DNA of 8,671 nucleotides from Bacillota bacterium (GTDB taxonomy: Bacteria; Bacillota; Clostridia; Peptostreptococcales; Anaerovoracaceae), in contig JAFYKS010000112.1 of NCBI GenBank assembly GCA_017537495.1, forward strand, positions 1-8,671. Direction: 5' to 3'. The notes beneath the pieces were generated by a model, which saw only the letters and a program-made list of their open reading frames with translations, was not told the DNA's origin and ran no database searches. A program made the position numbers and the translations under genes. Shown one piece after another: positions 1 to 6,257 of this stretch; the first letter of the stretch is position 1; each line of letters begins with the position of its first letter.

Positions 1-470
1 CTCTGGTGGATCCGTCCACCCGTGTGCAGTATATCCTGCCGAACACTCCTGCTCAGGTAGGTGAAGGTGTATTCATCGTGGAAAAGGATAACACTCTGAC
101 TGCGGAAGAAGCGCAGTGGCTGGATGATCTGCTCAGTGCCTGCGGTACTGTGGTTACCATGCCGGCTCACCTGATCGGTGCTGGTTCGGCTGTTTCCGGC
201 TGCGGTCCTGCTTTTGCAGCAATGATGCTGGAAGCCATGGCAGATGCAGCTGTAAAGCTGGGTGTGCAGCGTGCAGACTCCTATAAGCTGGCTGCTCAGA
301 TGGTGGTGGGCACCGGTAAGCTGATGCTGGAAACCGGTCAGCATCCTGGCGTGATGAAGGACGCGGTATGTTCTCCTGGCGGAACAACCATCCGCGGCGT
401 GGTGGCTCTGGAAAGAGCCGGTATGCGTGCGGCATTCATGGATGCGGTGGAAGCGGCATCCGGTAAATAA
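1..470 (+). CDS. proC: Pyrroline-5-carboxylate reductase, 3' part (5' end outside window)
   Basis: ProC reduces 1-pyrroline-5-carboxylate to L-proline with NAD(P)H in the cytoplasm, the last step of proline synthesis. The reading frame is open from the first base (complete codons from position 3), so the gene starts upstream; the GTG at position 6 is an internal valine codon. About 155 C-terminal residues are visible, a little over half of the usual 265-270. They contain the family signatures in order: LPNTPAQVGEG near the domain junction, SGCGPAF, EAMADAAVKLG, and the HPGVMKDAVCSPGGTTIRG block of the C-terminal dimerisation and substrate-binding domain. The N-terminal Rossmann fold is missing from view. 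The gene ends in TAA 26 bases before the next gene, with no terminator between, so it probably leads an operon. Identification rests on these conserved blocks and is firm. Confidence 0.96.
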   Translation, partial: LVDPSTRVQYILPNTPAQVGEGVFIVEKDNTLTAEEAQWLDDLLSACGTVVTMPAHLIGAGSAVSGCGPAFAAMMLEAMADAAVKLGVQRADSYKLAAQMVVGTGKLMLETGQHPGVMKDAVCSPGGTTIRGVVALERAGMRAAFMDAVEAASGK

Positions 471-496
471 GAGTCGGTCTGGCGGAGGAAAAAAGC

Positions 497-1063
497 ATGA
501 AATCGTTAATGGACGATATAATAAAATATGAGCCATGGGATGAAAAGGAAGCAGCAGAGAAAGAGATGATTCTGGATTTTCTGCAGAATCATCCGGATGC
601 CTTTCATCGGACCAATATGGCGGGGCATATGACCGTATCAGCCTGGGTGGTAAATCCTGAGCATACGAAGGTTCTGATGGCTTATCACAAAATTTATGAC
701 TCCTGGGCCTGGCTGGGAGGTCATGCGGACGGATGTACCGATCTGGTCAGCGTGGCAGTGAAAGAAGCCTGCGAGGAAGCAGGGCTTGGGGCAGATGAAG
801 TCCATCCGGTTAGCCGTGAGGTGCTTAGCGTGGAAGTTTTGCCGGTAAGCGGTCATGTGAAAAAGGGCAAGTGGGTTCCGTCCCACCTCCATTACAACGT
901 GACCTATCTGCTGGAAGCTTCAGAGGAAGCAGTGCTGAAGGTCAATGAAGAGGAAAATACGGATGTGGCCTGGTTTGCTCTGGAGGATGTGCAGAAGGCC
1001 TCGAAGGAGCCGTGGTTTGTAGAGCATATTTACAGTAAGCTCATCGCGAAAATGAAGCAGTAA
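497..1063 (+). CDS. NUDIX hydrolase
   Basis: A 188-residue NUDIX-superfamily protein; such enzymes cleave nucleoside diphosphates linked to another group, using Mg2+ held by the Nudix helix. The helix lies at residues 75-97 and includes KEACEEAGL, equivalent to REUXEEXGU with Lys89 in place of Arg; E90, E93 and E94 are the likely metal ligands. The usual Glu six residues after the first Gly is Thr81 here, so the box is slightly degenerate, but the GGHADG opening fits a common bacterial subgroup with GGHxDG. Residues 1-40 form a charged helical extension. The ATG at 497 is preceded by GGAGG at 484-488, which favours it over the in-frame ATG at 509. It lies between proC and the LOG gene, only 11 bases before the latter. 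The substrate cannot be told from the sequence. Confidence 0.9.
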   Translation: MKSLMDDIIKYEPWDEKEAAEKEMILDFLQNHPDAFHRTNMAGHMTVSAWVVNPEHTKVLMAYHKIYDSWAWLGGHADGCTDLVSVAVKEACEEAGLGADEVHPVSREVLSVEVLPVSGHVKKGKWVPSHLHYNVTYLLEASEEAVLKVNEEENTDVAWFALEDVQKASKEPWFVEHIYSKLIAKMKQ

Positions 1064-1074
1064 GGGAGAGTTGT

Positions 1075-1617
1075 ATGAATTTATGTGTGTATGGAGCCAG
1101 CAGTGATCTGATTGACCGTGTCTACCTGGATGCGGGCAGAAAGCTGGGGCAGATGATGGCAGAGAGGGGTCACAGCCTGGTATTCGGGGCAGGTGCCACC
1201 GGGATGATGGGTGCAGCTGTCCGCGGCACAGCGGAAAAGGGCGGCAGAAGCGTAGGGGTAGCTCCCAGATTTTTCGACCAGCCTGGGGTCCTCTATGAAA
1301 ACTGCAGTGAAATGATTTTTACGGAAACCATGCGGCAGAGAAAGGAAATCATGGAGCAGCGCTCAGATGGTTTTATCATGACGCCGGGCGGTATCGGTAC
1401 TTATGAGGAGTTCTTTGAGATTCTGACCCTGAAACAGCTGGGACGCCATGAAAAACCCATTGGCATCCTCAATGCAGGCGGATATTTCGATGACCTGGCA
1501 AAACTGCTGGAAGATACTGCAGCGAAAGGTTTCATGCATGAAGACTGCCTGAAACTTTACTTCATTACTGATGATGTGGAAAAGCTGCTGGACTATATGG
1601 AAGGCAAAACTGAATAA
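1075..1617 (+). CDS. LOG-family nucleoside 5'-monophosphate phosphoribohydrolase (TIGR00730 type)
   Basis: A 180-residue Rossmann-fold protein of the LOG ('lysine decarboxylase-like') family, usual length about 180-200. Characterised members split N6-modified or plain AMP into the free base and ribose 5-phosphate; they are not lysine decarboxylases despite frequent annotation. The hallmark PGGxGTxxE motif is present as PGGIGTYEE at residues 104-112, with the partner MRQRKEIM segment at 86-93 (R89, K90). The N-terminal MNLCVYGASS strand and the GAGATGMMG phosphate loop at 38-46 also fit. GGGAG at 1064-1068 directly follows the stop of the NUDIX gene and supports the ATG at 1075. It is the last gene of the operon, before the hairpin at 1630. 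Whether the product is a cytokinin-like base or serves nucleotide salvage is unknown. Confidence 0.9.
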   Translation: MNLCVYGASSDLIDRVYLDAGRKLGQMMAERGHSLVFGAGATGMMGAAVRGTAEKGGRSVGVAPRFFDQPGVLYENCSEMIFTETMRQRKEIMEQRSDGFIMTPGGIGTYEEFFEILTLKQLGRHEKPIGILNAGGYFDDLAKLLEDTAAKGFMHEDCLKLYFITDDVEKLLDYMEGKTE

Positions 1618-1629
1618 GAAAAATAAAAT

Positions 1630-1655
1630 AAGAGCGGCCTGCGGGCCGCTCTTTT
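1630..1655. terminator. Bidirectional intrinsic terminator between convergent genes
   Basis: A perfect 10-bp stem (1630-1639 with 1644-1653) closed by a 4-base loop. On the + strand it ends in a run of four T and terminates the proC-NUDIX-LOG operon. Read on the - strand it is followed by a T-rich tract (complement of 1621-1630), so it also serves the MurF-like gene, whose stop codon lies 8 bases away. One hairpin appears to serve both convergent units. Confidence 0.85.
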
Positions 1656-1660
1656 GATGT

Positions 1661-3787
1661 TTAGATGTATTCTACAGTGTATTCATGTTCCTTTGCATAA
1701 GTATCTGCTGCGGAACCTTCGCGGCAGACAATCACTGCCTGAGGCGAATCCTTCAGCAGAGCACTGCCGAAATCCTTCACAGAGTCAGGGATGATAACCT
1801 GCTTCAGGTTTTCACAGTGTGCAAAGGCTTCACGGCCGATGGAAATCGTTCCTTCCGGAATTCTGATTTCTTCGATACCGCAGCCACGGAATGCACCGTC
1901 ACGGATGCGCACCAGTGTGGAAGGAAGCTCTACGTGACGTACATGTGCTTTGTTGCGGAACGCAGTCTTGCCGATTTTTTCAACCTTCAGTGTACGCACT
2001 TCGGTACCAGGCAGGTCCTGGAAGTCCAGATATTCGTCACGCACTTCAGCAGTAATATGAGTCGGAATTACTACAGACTCTTCTTCGGACAGACAGGTCT
2101 TTACAGATGCGCCGTCTGCGAAAGCGTAGTATTCAAATCCTCCTTCTTCCACCAGACGGAACTGACGGTGGCCGATGGAAACACTTTCGTTGGCATCGGT
2201 ACCAAAGAGTCTGTCCATGGTTGAACCCAGGTTTACAACATGGGAAGCCTTGAAGAGGATTACGTCTTCCGGACGGAGAATGCGGCGGATTTCTTCTTCC
2301 ATTTCAGGACGCTGGCGGTCGCTGAAGAATACTGCATCGACCCCATCTTTCTGCGCTTCTTCGCATGCATAGCGCATGTGGTTTGCGTAGCAGATCAGCT
2401 TGTCCACCTTATGATCTTTAATAGTCCGTCCAATCTGACGGTGAATTTCTTCACTGATATCACCCAGGCTGAGTACGTCACCCAGAACTGCAATGCGGCG
2501 TCCGCCTTCCGGCAGAGTCATATGGTCCATGGCAGTCAGAGTATTTTCGATGGCAACCTGGTTGGAGTTATAGCAGTCGGCATATACGCGGTAGCCGTTT
2601 GCTTCGATCAGGTTCTGACGCATGCCGGAAGGGCGGTAAGCGTCAATACCGTCCAGAATCTCTTCTTCGTCCAGCTTCAGAGCCTGGCCCACAGCCCATG
2701 CAACCACAGCGTTGAGTACATTGTGTTCGCCCAGTACGTGTACTTCGGCTTCTGTTTCAGTCAGAGTGCCGTCTGTACCTCGTGTTACGATTTTGAAGGT
2801 GTAGCCGTCGTCGGACACTTCGATATCCTTCGCAAAATACATTGCTTCAGGATTTCTCAGGCTGTATGTAACTTTCTTCTGACGGAACGGGTATGCCATC
2901 AGCATTGGGTCGTCATAGTTTACGAATGCGATGCCGTCCTCCTTATCGTAGTCGGAAAGAGATGCCTTATCCTTCAGAGTGTTTTCTACGGAACCGTACT
3001 GGTCGCGATGCGGTGTGCTGATGTTGGTGTAGACAACCATATTGCAGTCCAGCTGACGAGCAGACATTTCGATGGTACGAGGGGAGTATGCGCCTACTTC
3101 CTGCAGATATACATTGGTCGGACGCTTCAGTTCCTGAATGTTTCTGCTGATGGAGAAGAAGGAGTTGTTATTGCCCTTGGACACCAGAGGATTGCGGTAA
3201 TGCTGACGGATTACGGACTCAATCATTTCCTTGGTGGAAGTCTTTCCGATAGAACCGGTTACAGCGATTACTTTTGCTCTGTGAATGCTGCGGATATAAT
3301 GCAGCGCCTTCAGGTAAATATCACGGACTGCGTCGTGTTCCGGACGATCGCTGACAATCTGCAGAGTATCCGGATAATCACAAGGCTCATCAGTGATAAT
3401 AAGCATCGGCTTCTTTTCAATGGCACGGTCCAGCGGTGTTTCCACATCTGTAGCGGTGTCACGGTCAATGACGGACATGTTCCAGTAGAAGTAGATGTCG
3501 TTTTCTGTTACACGGCGTACATCTGCTGTGATATTTTCCACGCTGCGGTCTGCCAGATGCTGCAGATGATGAGGCAGTTCCATTTCTGTAATTTCAAAGA
3601 ATTTTGCTACGGTCAGGTCACGCTTTTCGCGGTATGCTGCGATGGCCTTTTCCTTAGCGGCAGCTTTCGCTGCTGCTTTTTCCGCTTCCAGCTCTTCCGG
3701 AGTTTTAACCGGTACTTCCGGTGCGGTTTCGATTGCGATGTTTTTTACCTCTTCCTGAGTTTTCTTATTCTTTCTGAAGAATAACAC
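1661..3787 (-). CDS. MurF-like Mur ligase fused to a C-terminal leucine-rich repeat domain
   Basis: A 708-residue protein; MurF proper is about 450. Residues 1-57 are a charged Ala/Lys/Glu-rich helix, probably coiled coil. Residues 60-165 occupy the place of the MurF UDP-substrate domain but are poorly conserved (DVR at 89-91 instead of the usual DSR). Residues 170-530 are a good Mur ligase core: P-loop TGSIGKTST at 177-185, PHRDQYGS at 259-266, VNYDD at 289-293, GEHNVLNA at 353-360, DCYNSN at 404-409 and RRIAVLGDVLSLG at 430-442. Residues 600-708 are BspA-like LRRs with IGKTAF, IRDGAF and IGREAF at a 22-23 residue period and the typical ending GSAADTYAKE. MurF adds D-Ala-D-Ala to UDP-MurNAc-tripeptide in the cytoplasm; an ATP-dependent amide ligase activity is likely, the substrate is uncertain. 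The start is GTG, six bases after GGGAGG (3794-3799). No signal peptide or membrane segment is visible. Confidence 0.88.
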   Translation of the reverse strand: MLFFRKNKKTQEEVKNIAIETAPEVPVKTPEELEAEKAAAKAAAKEKAIAAYREKRDLTVAKFFEITEMELPHHLQHLADRSVENITADVRRVTENDIYFYWNMSVIDRDTATDVETPLDRAIEKKPMLIITDEPCDYPDTLQIVSDRPEHDAVRDIYLKALHYIRSIHRAKVIAVTGSIGKTSTKEMIESVIRQHYRNPLVSKGNNNSFFSISRNIQELKRPTNVYLQEVGAYSPRTIEMSARQLDCNMVVYTNISTPHRDQYGSVENTLKDKASLSDYDKEDGIAFVNYDDPMLMAYPFRQKKVTYSLRNPEAMYFAKDIEVSDDGYTFKIVTRGTDGTLTETEAEVHVLGEHNVLNAVVAWAVGQALKLDEEEILDGIDAYRPSGMRQNLIEANGYRVYADCYNSNQVAIENTLTAMDHMTLPEGGRRIAVLGDVLSLGDISEEIHRQIGRTIKDHKVDKLICYANHMRYACEEAQKDGVDAVFFSDRQRPEMEEEIRRILRPEDVILFKASHVVNLGSTMDRLFGTDANESVSIGHRQFRLVEEGGFEYYAFADGASVKTCLSEEESVVIPTHITAEVRDEYLDFQDLPGTEVRTLKVEKIGKTAFRNKAHVRHVELPSTLVRIRDGAFRGCGIEEIRIPEGTISIGREAFAHCENLKQVIIPDSVKDFGSALLKDSPQAVIVCREGSAADTYAKEHEYTVEYI

Positions 3788-3847
3788 GTGGAGCCTCCCT
3801 GCCTTTCAACGGCAAATAATTATGATAAAATAATTGATTTTGGATAG

Positions 3848-3880
3848 AAAAAAACCATGGGAGACACATCCATGGTTTTT
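3848..3880 (-). terminator. Intrinsic terminator of rpsT
   Basis: CCATGG at 3855-3860 and 3870-3875, extended by five A:T pairs, form an 11-bp stem (3850-3860 with 3870-3880) with a 9-base loop. Read on the - strand it ends in seven T (complement of 3848-3854), a standard intrinsic terminator. It lies downstream of rpsT and upstream of the MurF-like gene, so the latter should have its own promoter or depend on read-through. I found no convincing -35/-10 pair in 3800-3850. Confidence 0.8.
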
Positions 3881-3935
3881 CGATGATTGCTCATACTGTG
3901 CATTTAACTTATGCACGGGTGGGGACGGGTGAGAC

Positions 3936-4208
3936 TTACTTTGCAGCCTTAGCTGCGTTGAATCTTTTAGCTAATCTGGAAGTCTTTCTGGATGCTGCCT
4001 GCTTGGAAATAGTCTTCTTAGCAGCTGCCTGCATCAGCTTCTTTTCTGCCAGTCTGAACTTTTCTTCAGCCAGTTCGAAGTTGCCTTCTGCCAGTGCTGC
4101 TTCAAAGTTCTTCAGAACAGCCTTCAGGTGACCCTTAACTCTTCTGTTTCTTGCAGTCTTCTTGTCGATTACTCTGATTCTCTTCTTTGCGGATTTAATG
4201 TTTGCCAT
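3936..4208 (-). CDS. rpsT: Small ribosomal subunit protein S20
   Basis: A 90-residue, strongly basic, Ala/Lys-rich all-helical protein, matching the usual 86-90 residues of S20, which binds 16S rRNA early in 30S assembly. It begins MANIKSAKKRIRV, the family signature, followed by ARNRRVKGHLKAVLKNFE and ends RLAKRFNAAKAAK. The SD is weak: GGGGT at 4218-4222, nine bases before the ATG, can pair with the 16S tail only with one G:U wobble, in contrast to the strong AGGAGG of gpr next door. It is monocistronic, with promoter at 4285-4313 and terminator at 3848-3880, and is divergent from gpr, as in Bacillus. In other bacteria S20 regulates its own translation; a leader of about 70 bases leaves room for this, but no clear conserved structure was recognised. 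Confidence 0.97.
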   Translation of the reverse strand: MANIKSAKKRIRVIDKKTARNRRVKGHLKAVLKNFEAALAEGNFELAEEKFRLAEKKLMQAAAKKTISKQAASRKTSRLAKRFNAAKAAK

Positions 4209-4284
4209 GTTTAATTTACCCCACTATTCTTAATTTTTTTAGCTAGTCCCAGACAAAGTTCCAGGACATAAATTCGCAATTTGA

Positions 4285-4313
4285 ATTATATATGAATAAC
4301 GTTGAAATTGCAA
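4285..4313 (-). promoter_or_regulatory. Sigma-A type promoter of rpsT
   Basis: Read on the - strand, TTGCAA (4313-4308) is followed after exactly 17 bases by a perfect TATAAT (4290-4285). This fits the vegetative consensus TTGACA-N17-TATAAT in 10 of 12 positions. Transcription would begin near 4278, giving an untranslated leader of about 70 bases before the rpsT ATG. Confidence 0.8.
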
Positions 4314-4322
4314 GGAAAAATA
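4294..4322 (+). promoter_or_regulatory. Candidate forespore (sigma-F/G type) promoter of gpr
   Basis: GAATA at 4294-4298 and AGGAAAAATA at 4313-4322, separated by 14 bases, resemble the GHATA and GGNRANAMTR elements of Bacillus sigma-F/sigma-G promoters, except for the first base of the -10 element and a spacer one base short. It lies 47 bases before gpr, a gene of the forespore regulon in Bacillus, and overlaps the rpsT promoter on the other strand. The region is AT-rich, so a chance match is possible. Confidence 0.3.
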
Positions 4323-4368
4323 AAGAAAATGCCAAAGAAAATTAAAAAAATTAAGTCAGGAGGGTGAA

Positions 4369-5250
4369 ATGATCAGTTACAGAACCGATTTGGCCCTGGA
4401 AACCCAGGAACTACTGGAAAAAACAGAAAAACTCACCGGATTTGTCCGCAAATCCAGCCAGCTGGACAGGGATATCTCCGTCACACACATCCGTATCACC
4501 GACGATGCAGGAGTGCGTTCTTTCGGCAAACCGAAGGGAAACTATATCACCATCGAAGTGCAGGGAATCCTGGAACAGAAGGATGACATCCGAAAGCGGG
4601 CAGCACGTGCTCTGGCCGGTGTGCTGAGGGAACTGGTTCCCTTCCATTATTATCTGAAGGTACTGGTAGTGGGGTTGGGAAACGAAAAAGTAACTCCTGA
4701 CAGCCTTGGCCCCCATACAGTGGACAAGGTGAAAATCACCAGCCATCTTTTTAAAATCTACGACTGCGACGGTGACGATGAGATGGGAAATGTGAGTGGC
4801 TTCAATCCATCTGTTACCGGTGTCACTGGACTGGAGACGGCAGAAGTAATCGAAAAGGTTGTAAGTCTGGTAAAACCGGAGGCCGTTCTGATTATTGATT
4901 CCCTGGCGGCAAAGGACATCAGCCGCATCAGCACTACCATTCAAGTGAGCGACACGGGTATTTCGCCCGGAGCCGGCATGGGCAACCGCAGGAAATCCAT
5001 CGATGAGGAAACTCTGGGCTGCCGTGTCATCGCCATAGGGGTGCCCACTGTCATCGATTCCAGAACCCTGATTCTGGATGCAGCAGCTGAAATCCCCGGA
5101 TGGACGGAAGCAGATGCGGAAGGCTATTTTGCCAGGAAGGAGATGGATATGATTGTCACGTCCACCGACATTGACGAAATCATAAAGGAGTTTGCGGAAA
5201 TCATTGCTGACGGTATAAATATTACCCTCCATCCCGGCATATACTCCTGA
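4369..5250 (+). CDS. gpr: Spore germination protease GPR
   Basis: GPR is the endopeptidase that starts degradation of small acid-soluble spore proteins (SASP) at germination, releasing amino acids and uncovering DNA in the spore core. It is made in the forespore as a self-processing zymogen and is classed as an atypical aspartic peptidase (family A25). The 293-residue product shows the family landmarks: RTDLALE at 5-11, VVGLGN at 100-105, VTPDSLGP at 108-115, HPSVT-like NPSVTGVTGLET around 146-157, IIDSLAA at 175-181 and SPGAGMGNRR at 199-208. Asp111 and Asp177 lie 66 residues apart, the same distance as the two catalytic aspartates described for the B. megaterium enzyme (127 and 193). The stretch before RTD is only four residues, so the propeptide is short. 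AGGAGG at 4358-4363 fixes the start. spoIIP follows after 13 bases. Confidence 0.97.
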   Translation: MISYRTDLALETQELLEKTEKLTGFVRKSSQLDRDISVTHIRITDDAGVRSFGKPKGNYITIEVQGILEQKDDIRKRAARALAGVLRELVPFHYYLKVLVVGLGNEKVTPDSLGPHTVDKVKITSHLFKIYDCDGDDEMGNVSGFNPSVTGVTGLETAEVIEKVVSLVKPEAVLIIDSLAAKDISRISTTIQVSDTGISPGAGMGNRRKSIDEETLGCRVIAIGVPTVIDSRTLILDAAAEIPGWTEADAEGYFARKEMDMIVTSTDIDEIIKEFAEIIADGINITLHPGIYS

Positions 5251-5263
5251 AGGGAGGTGGCTT

Positions 5264-6166
5264 ATGAGAAAAAATCTTTTCGGCATGGTGCTGGTGGTCT
5301 ACGCAGCCAGTACACTGCTGTTTGCCATAGTTCTGCCGCAGTTTGAGCCTGCTTCGCAAAATCCCTCTGCTCTGGATTTCACCCTGACAGCGGAGGATCT
5401 GGCCGTCATGAGTCTCAATGCTGTCTATCCCGGACTTACGGATGGGCTCAGTGATTCCCGGGACAATGAAAGTCAGCAGGAACCTGCGAAATCAGATGAA
5501 TCTGCAGGGCCGGAAGTTACGGCTGTACGTGATTCAGAGGAACAGCCGGAACCGGTAGTCTTCGGGGATGATCCGGCAGTCCTAATCGTTCATACTCATG
5601 CTACAGAGACTTATCTGCCGGCTACAGCCAGCAACTATCACTCCACATCGAAGGAAAACTCTGTCCGCGATGTGGGGGAAGCCCTGGCAAAAAGCCTGGA
5701 AGAGGAGGGAATTGCGGTGGTTCACGATGAAACCCTTCATGATAATCCGTCCTACAGCAGTTCCTACAGCCGCTCTTATGATACCATTCAGACGCTTCTG
5801 GATAAGTACCCGACCATTGAGTGCGTCATCGACCTGCACCGTGACGCTATTGCCTCCGAGGCGGCAGCACCTACCGTCTCCATCGGCGGCAAAACCTGCG
5901 GCAAGTACATGTACGTGGTCAGCACAGCGGTACCCACTTATCAGAACAACCTGAAGTTTGTGAAGGCTCTGAATAAGACTGCTTCTGAAGAGTTCAGCGG
6001 ATTCACTGGATCTGTGCTGGAACGTGGTTACGCTTACAACCAGGGCTTGTCGGATAAGTATCTCCTTCTGGAAATCGGAAATAACCGGAATCATATCGAG
6101 GATGTAAGAAATACGGCCAGTGTGTATGGAAAGATTTTAGCCAGGACATTGAAGGCAGGGTATTGA
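5264..6166 (+). CDS. spoIIP: Stage II sporulation protein P (engulfment amidase/endopeptidase)
   Basis: SpoIIP is a membrane-anchored N-acetylmuramoyl-L-alanine amidase and endopeptidase that, with SpoIID and SpoIIM, thins septal peptidoglycan and drives engulfment of the forespore. The 300-residue protein has one N-terminal membrane segment (about residues 7-25), an acidic, Glu/Ser/Pro-rich linker (about 60-98) and the SpoIIP catalytic domain (about 103-298). Key motifs are LIVHTHATETY at 107-117, SVRDVGEALAKSLEEEGI at 133-150, HDNPSYSSSYSRSY at 159-172, VIDLHRD at 188-194 and LLLEIG at 267-272. H110, E115, H192 and E270 are candidates for the metal site and catalysis. It is somewhat shorter than Bacillus SpoIIP, mainly in the linker. 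GGGAGGTGG at 5252-5260 gives a strong RBS, and the 13-base gap after gpr implies one operon. An intrinsic terminator follows. Confidence 0.96.
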   Translation: MRKNLFGMVLVVYAASTLLFAIVLPQFEPASQNPSALDFTLTAEDLAVMSLNAVYPGLTDGLSDSRDNESQQEPAKSDESAGPEVTAVRDSEEQPEPVVFGDDPAVLIVHTHATETYLPATASNYHSTSKENSVRDVGEALAKSLEEEGIAVVHDETLHDNPSYSSSYSRSYDTIQTLLDKYPTIECVIDLHRDAIASEAAAPTVSIGGKTCGKYMYVVSTAVPTYQNNLKFVKALNKTASEEFSGFTGSVLERGYAYNQGLSDKYLLLEIGNNRNHIEDVRNTASVYGKILARTLKAGY

Positions 6167-6186
6167 AAAAAGGATGGAAAGTTGGA

Positions 6187-6214
6187 ACGCTGCAGGAGAC
6201 TGCAGCGTGTTTTT
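6187..6214 (+). terminator. Intrinsic terminator of the gpr-spoIIP operon
   Basis: A 9-bp perfect stem, ACGCTGCAG (6187-6195) with CTGCAGCGT (6200-6208), GAGA tetraloop, then G and five T (6210-6214). It begins 21 bases after the spoIIP stop codon and separates the sporulation operon from the AT-rich genes that follow. Confidence 0.88.
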
Positions 6215-6215
6215 G

Positions 6216-6224
6216 TGGTAGAAT
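6216..6224 (+). promoter_or_regulatory. Candidate extended -10 promoter for the membrane protein gene
   Basis: TGGTAGAAT at 6216-6224 matches an extended -10 element (TGnTATAAT) with one mismatch. It lies immediately after the spoIIP terminator and 33 bases before the next start codon. The -35 position (GAGACT at 6196-6201, 17-base spacer) matches TTGACA in only three of six bases and falls within the terminator hairpin. Confidence 0.35.
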
Positions 6225-6257
6225 AAATTAAACATATTGTTGAAAGGGGGATGGACC

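Noticed and set aside
2240..3784. Long open frame of about 514 codons on the + strand antisense to the MurF-like gene
   Set aside because: It lies entirely opposite a gene with clear Mur ligase and LRR motifs. Its product is Cys/Phe/Val-rich without domains, and there is no RBS or operon context; it is an effect of codon bias.
3800..3850. Promoter for the MurF-like gene in the AT-rich stretch before it
   Set aside because: TATCAT and CATAAT on the - strand could be -10 boxes, but neither has a recognisable -35 at 16-18 bases, so I could not support a call.
3861..3935. Small RNA or regulatory element between the rpsT terminator and the rpsT stop codon
   Set aside because: Only unstructured 3' untranslated sequence was seen, with no promoter or hairpin other than the terminator.
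4411..5286. Open frame of about 291 codons on the - strand opposite gpr
   Set aside because: Complement of an unmistakable gpr, with no motif, no RBS and a His/Gln/Cys-rich product typical of an antisense shadow.
5582..6094. Open frame of 170 codons on the - strand opposite spoIIP
   Set aside because: Shadow of the conserved SpoIIP domain; no supporting signal.
6237..6257. TTG at 6237 as start of the membrane protein
   Set aside because: No SD precedes it, whereas the ATG at 6258 has AAAGGGGG at proper spacing; the extra residues are the translated RBS region.
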